A stretch of DNA of 6,428 nt from Bacteroidota bacterium (GTDB lineage Bacteria; Bacteroidota; Bacteroidia; CAILMK01). The stretch is taken from positions 1-6,428 of the forward strand of contig JABDEJ010000100.1 of the NCBI GenBank assembly GCA_013287095.1. Reading direction: 5' to 3'. The number at the start of each line of letters is the position of its first letter. Positions within the stretch are counted from its first letter, which is position 1. The position numbers and the translations under genes were made by a program. The notes under the pieces are model-generated. The model did not search any database. It was not told where the DNA came from and worked only from the letters and a program-made list of their open reading frames with translations. Shown piece by piece: positions 6,144 through 6,428 of this stretch.

Positions 6144-6428
6144 ATGAAAAAAACCGCCATTATCGTTGCTGCAGGTACAGGAAGCCGGATCCATTCCCAA
6201 ACCCCGAAACAGTTCATTCCAATTGGTGGGGTACCTATGCTGGCGTATAGTATCAAGACTTTTCATAAATATGATCCTGATATTGAAATTATTGTCGCCA
6301 TTAATCCCGATTTTTCTGAACAATGGGAAATGGTATCAAAACAAAGCCATATCAGTAATATCCCTGTAAAGATTGTTCACGGAGGTAAAGAGCGTTTTTA
6401 TTCAGTTCAAAATGCATTAAACACTATT
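6144..6428 (+). CDS. ispD: 2-C-methyl-D-erythritol 4-phosphate cytidylyltransferase, N-terminal part (cut by window edge)
   Basis: The first 95 codons of a gene that runs off the right edge; IspD proteins are usually about 225-235 residues. The N-terminal nucleotide-binding signature AAGTGSR (9-15) is followed by PKQF (21-24), placing R15 and K22 at the positions of the catalytic Arg20 and Lys27 of E. coli IspD. Further on, GGKERFYSVQNAL (80-92) matches the family's GG-x2-R-x2-SV motif. The enzyme couples CTP and MEP to CDP-methylerythritol, the third step of the MEP isoprenoid pathway, in the cytoplasm. The related TarI-type ribitol-phosphate cytidylyltransferases share these motifs but are less likely in this phylum. 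The ATG at 6144 is supported by the signature starting at residue 5 and by a -7 promoter word 20 bp upstream. The gene is divergent from the SGNH hydrolase, with 153 bp between the starts. Confidence 0.88.
   Translation, partial: MKKTAIIVAAGTGSRIHSQTPKQFIPIGGVPMLAYSIKTFHKYDPDIEIIVAINPDFSEQWEMVSKQSHISNIPVKIVHGGKERFYSVQNALNTI

Noticed and set aside
6111..6369. Two short open frames (minus 6111-6323, plus 6166-6369) near the right edge
   Set aside because: Both overlap the ispD reading frame, which has clear family motifs; they are shadows in other frames.

Overview
The window looks like chromosomal DNA of a member of the Bacteroidota, probably a Cytophagia/Sphingobacteriia-type organism. Three things point there: exact copies of the Bacteroidota -7 promoter word TAnnTTTG just upstream of three genes, almost no Shine-Dalgarno signals, and a fused alpha-beta E1 2-oxoacid dehydrogenase of the kind I associate with this phylum. 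The lineage call is inference, since there is no rRNA gene. No tRNA, CRISPR array, insertion sequence or phage gene is visible.

Layout, left to right. (1) 32-1362, minus strand: a tandem pair of paralogous di-metal fatty acid hydroxylases (FA2H/Scs7 type, 66% identical over 199 gap-free residues by my count), transcribed from a promoter near 1390 as a likely two-gene unit. (2) 1363-1598: a divergent control region of about 236 bp with a -7 element for each side. (3) 1599-4016, plus strand: a fused E1 alpha-beta thiamine-diphosphate dehydrogenase, probably for branched-chain 2-oxoacids, with its two expected metal ligands reciprocally exchanged (Asp to Asn, Asn to Asp). (4) 4023-5303, minus: a TrkH/KtrB-type potassium transporter subunit, ending 6 bp from the dehydrogenase stop. 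(5) 5373-5990, minus: a cytoplasmic SGNH/GDSL hydrolase. (6) 5991-6143: a second divergent control region with a perfect 8-bp inverted repeat and a -7 element. (7) 6144 to the right edge, plus: the first 95 codons of ispD of the MEP isoprenoid pathway.

Possible links between genes: branched-chain 2-oxoacid dehydrogenase supplies iso-acyl-CoA primers for the branched fatty acids typical of this phylum, and the hydroxylases could act on fatty acyl chains or sphingolipids, so the left half may be a lipid-modification neighbourhood. The right half (K+ uptake, hydrolase, ispD) shows no obvious common theme.

The most unusual structure is not a gene. Four short degenerate tandem arrays lie at gene boundaries in the left part: two with a 7-nt period across the 3' ends of the paralogous hydroxylases (11-45 and 708-757), and two with an 8-nt period directly upstream of genes (656-687 and 1530-1569). 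The 7-nt arrays enter the reading frames, encode the C-terminal tails and supply or follow the stop codons. No intergenic stretch exceeds 300 bp.
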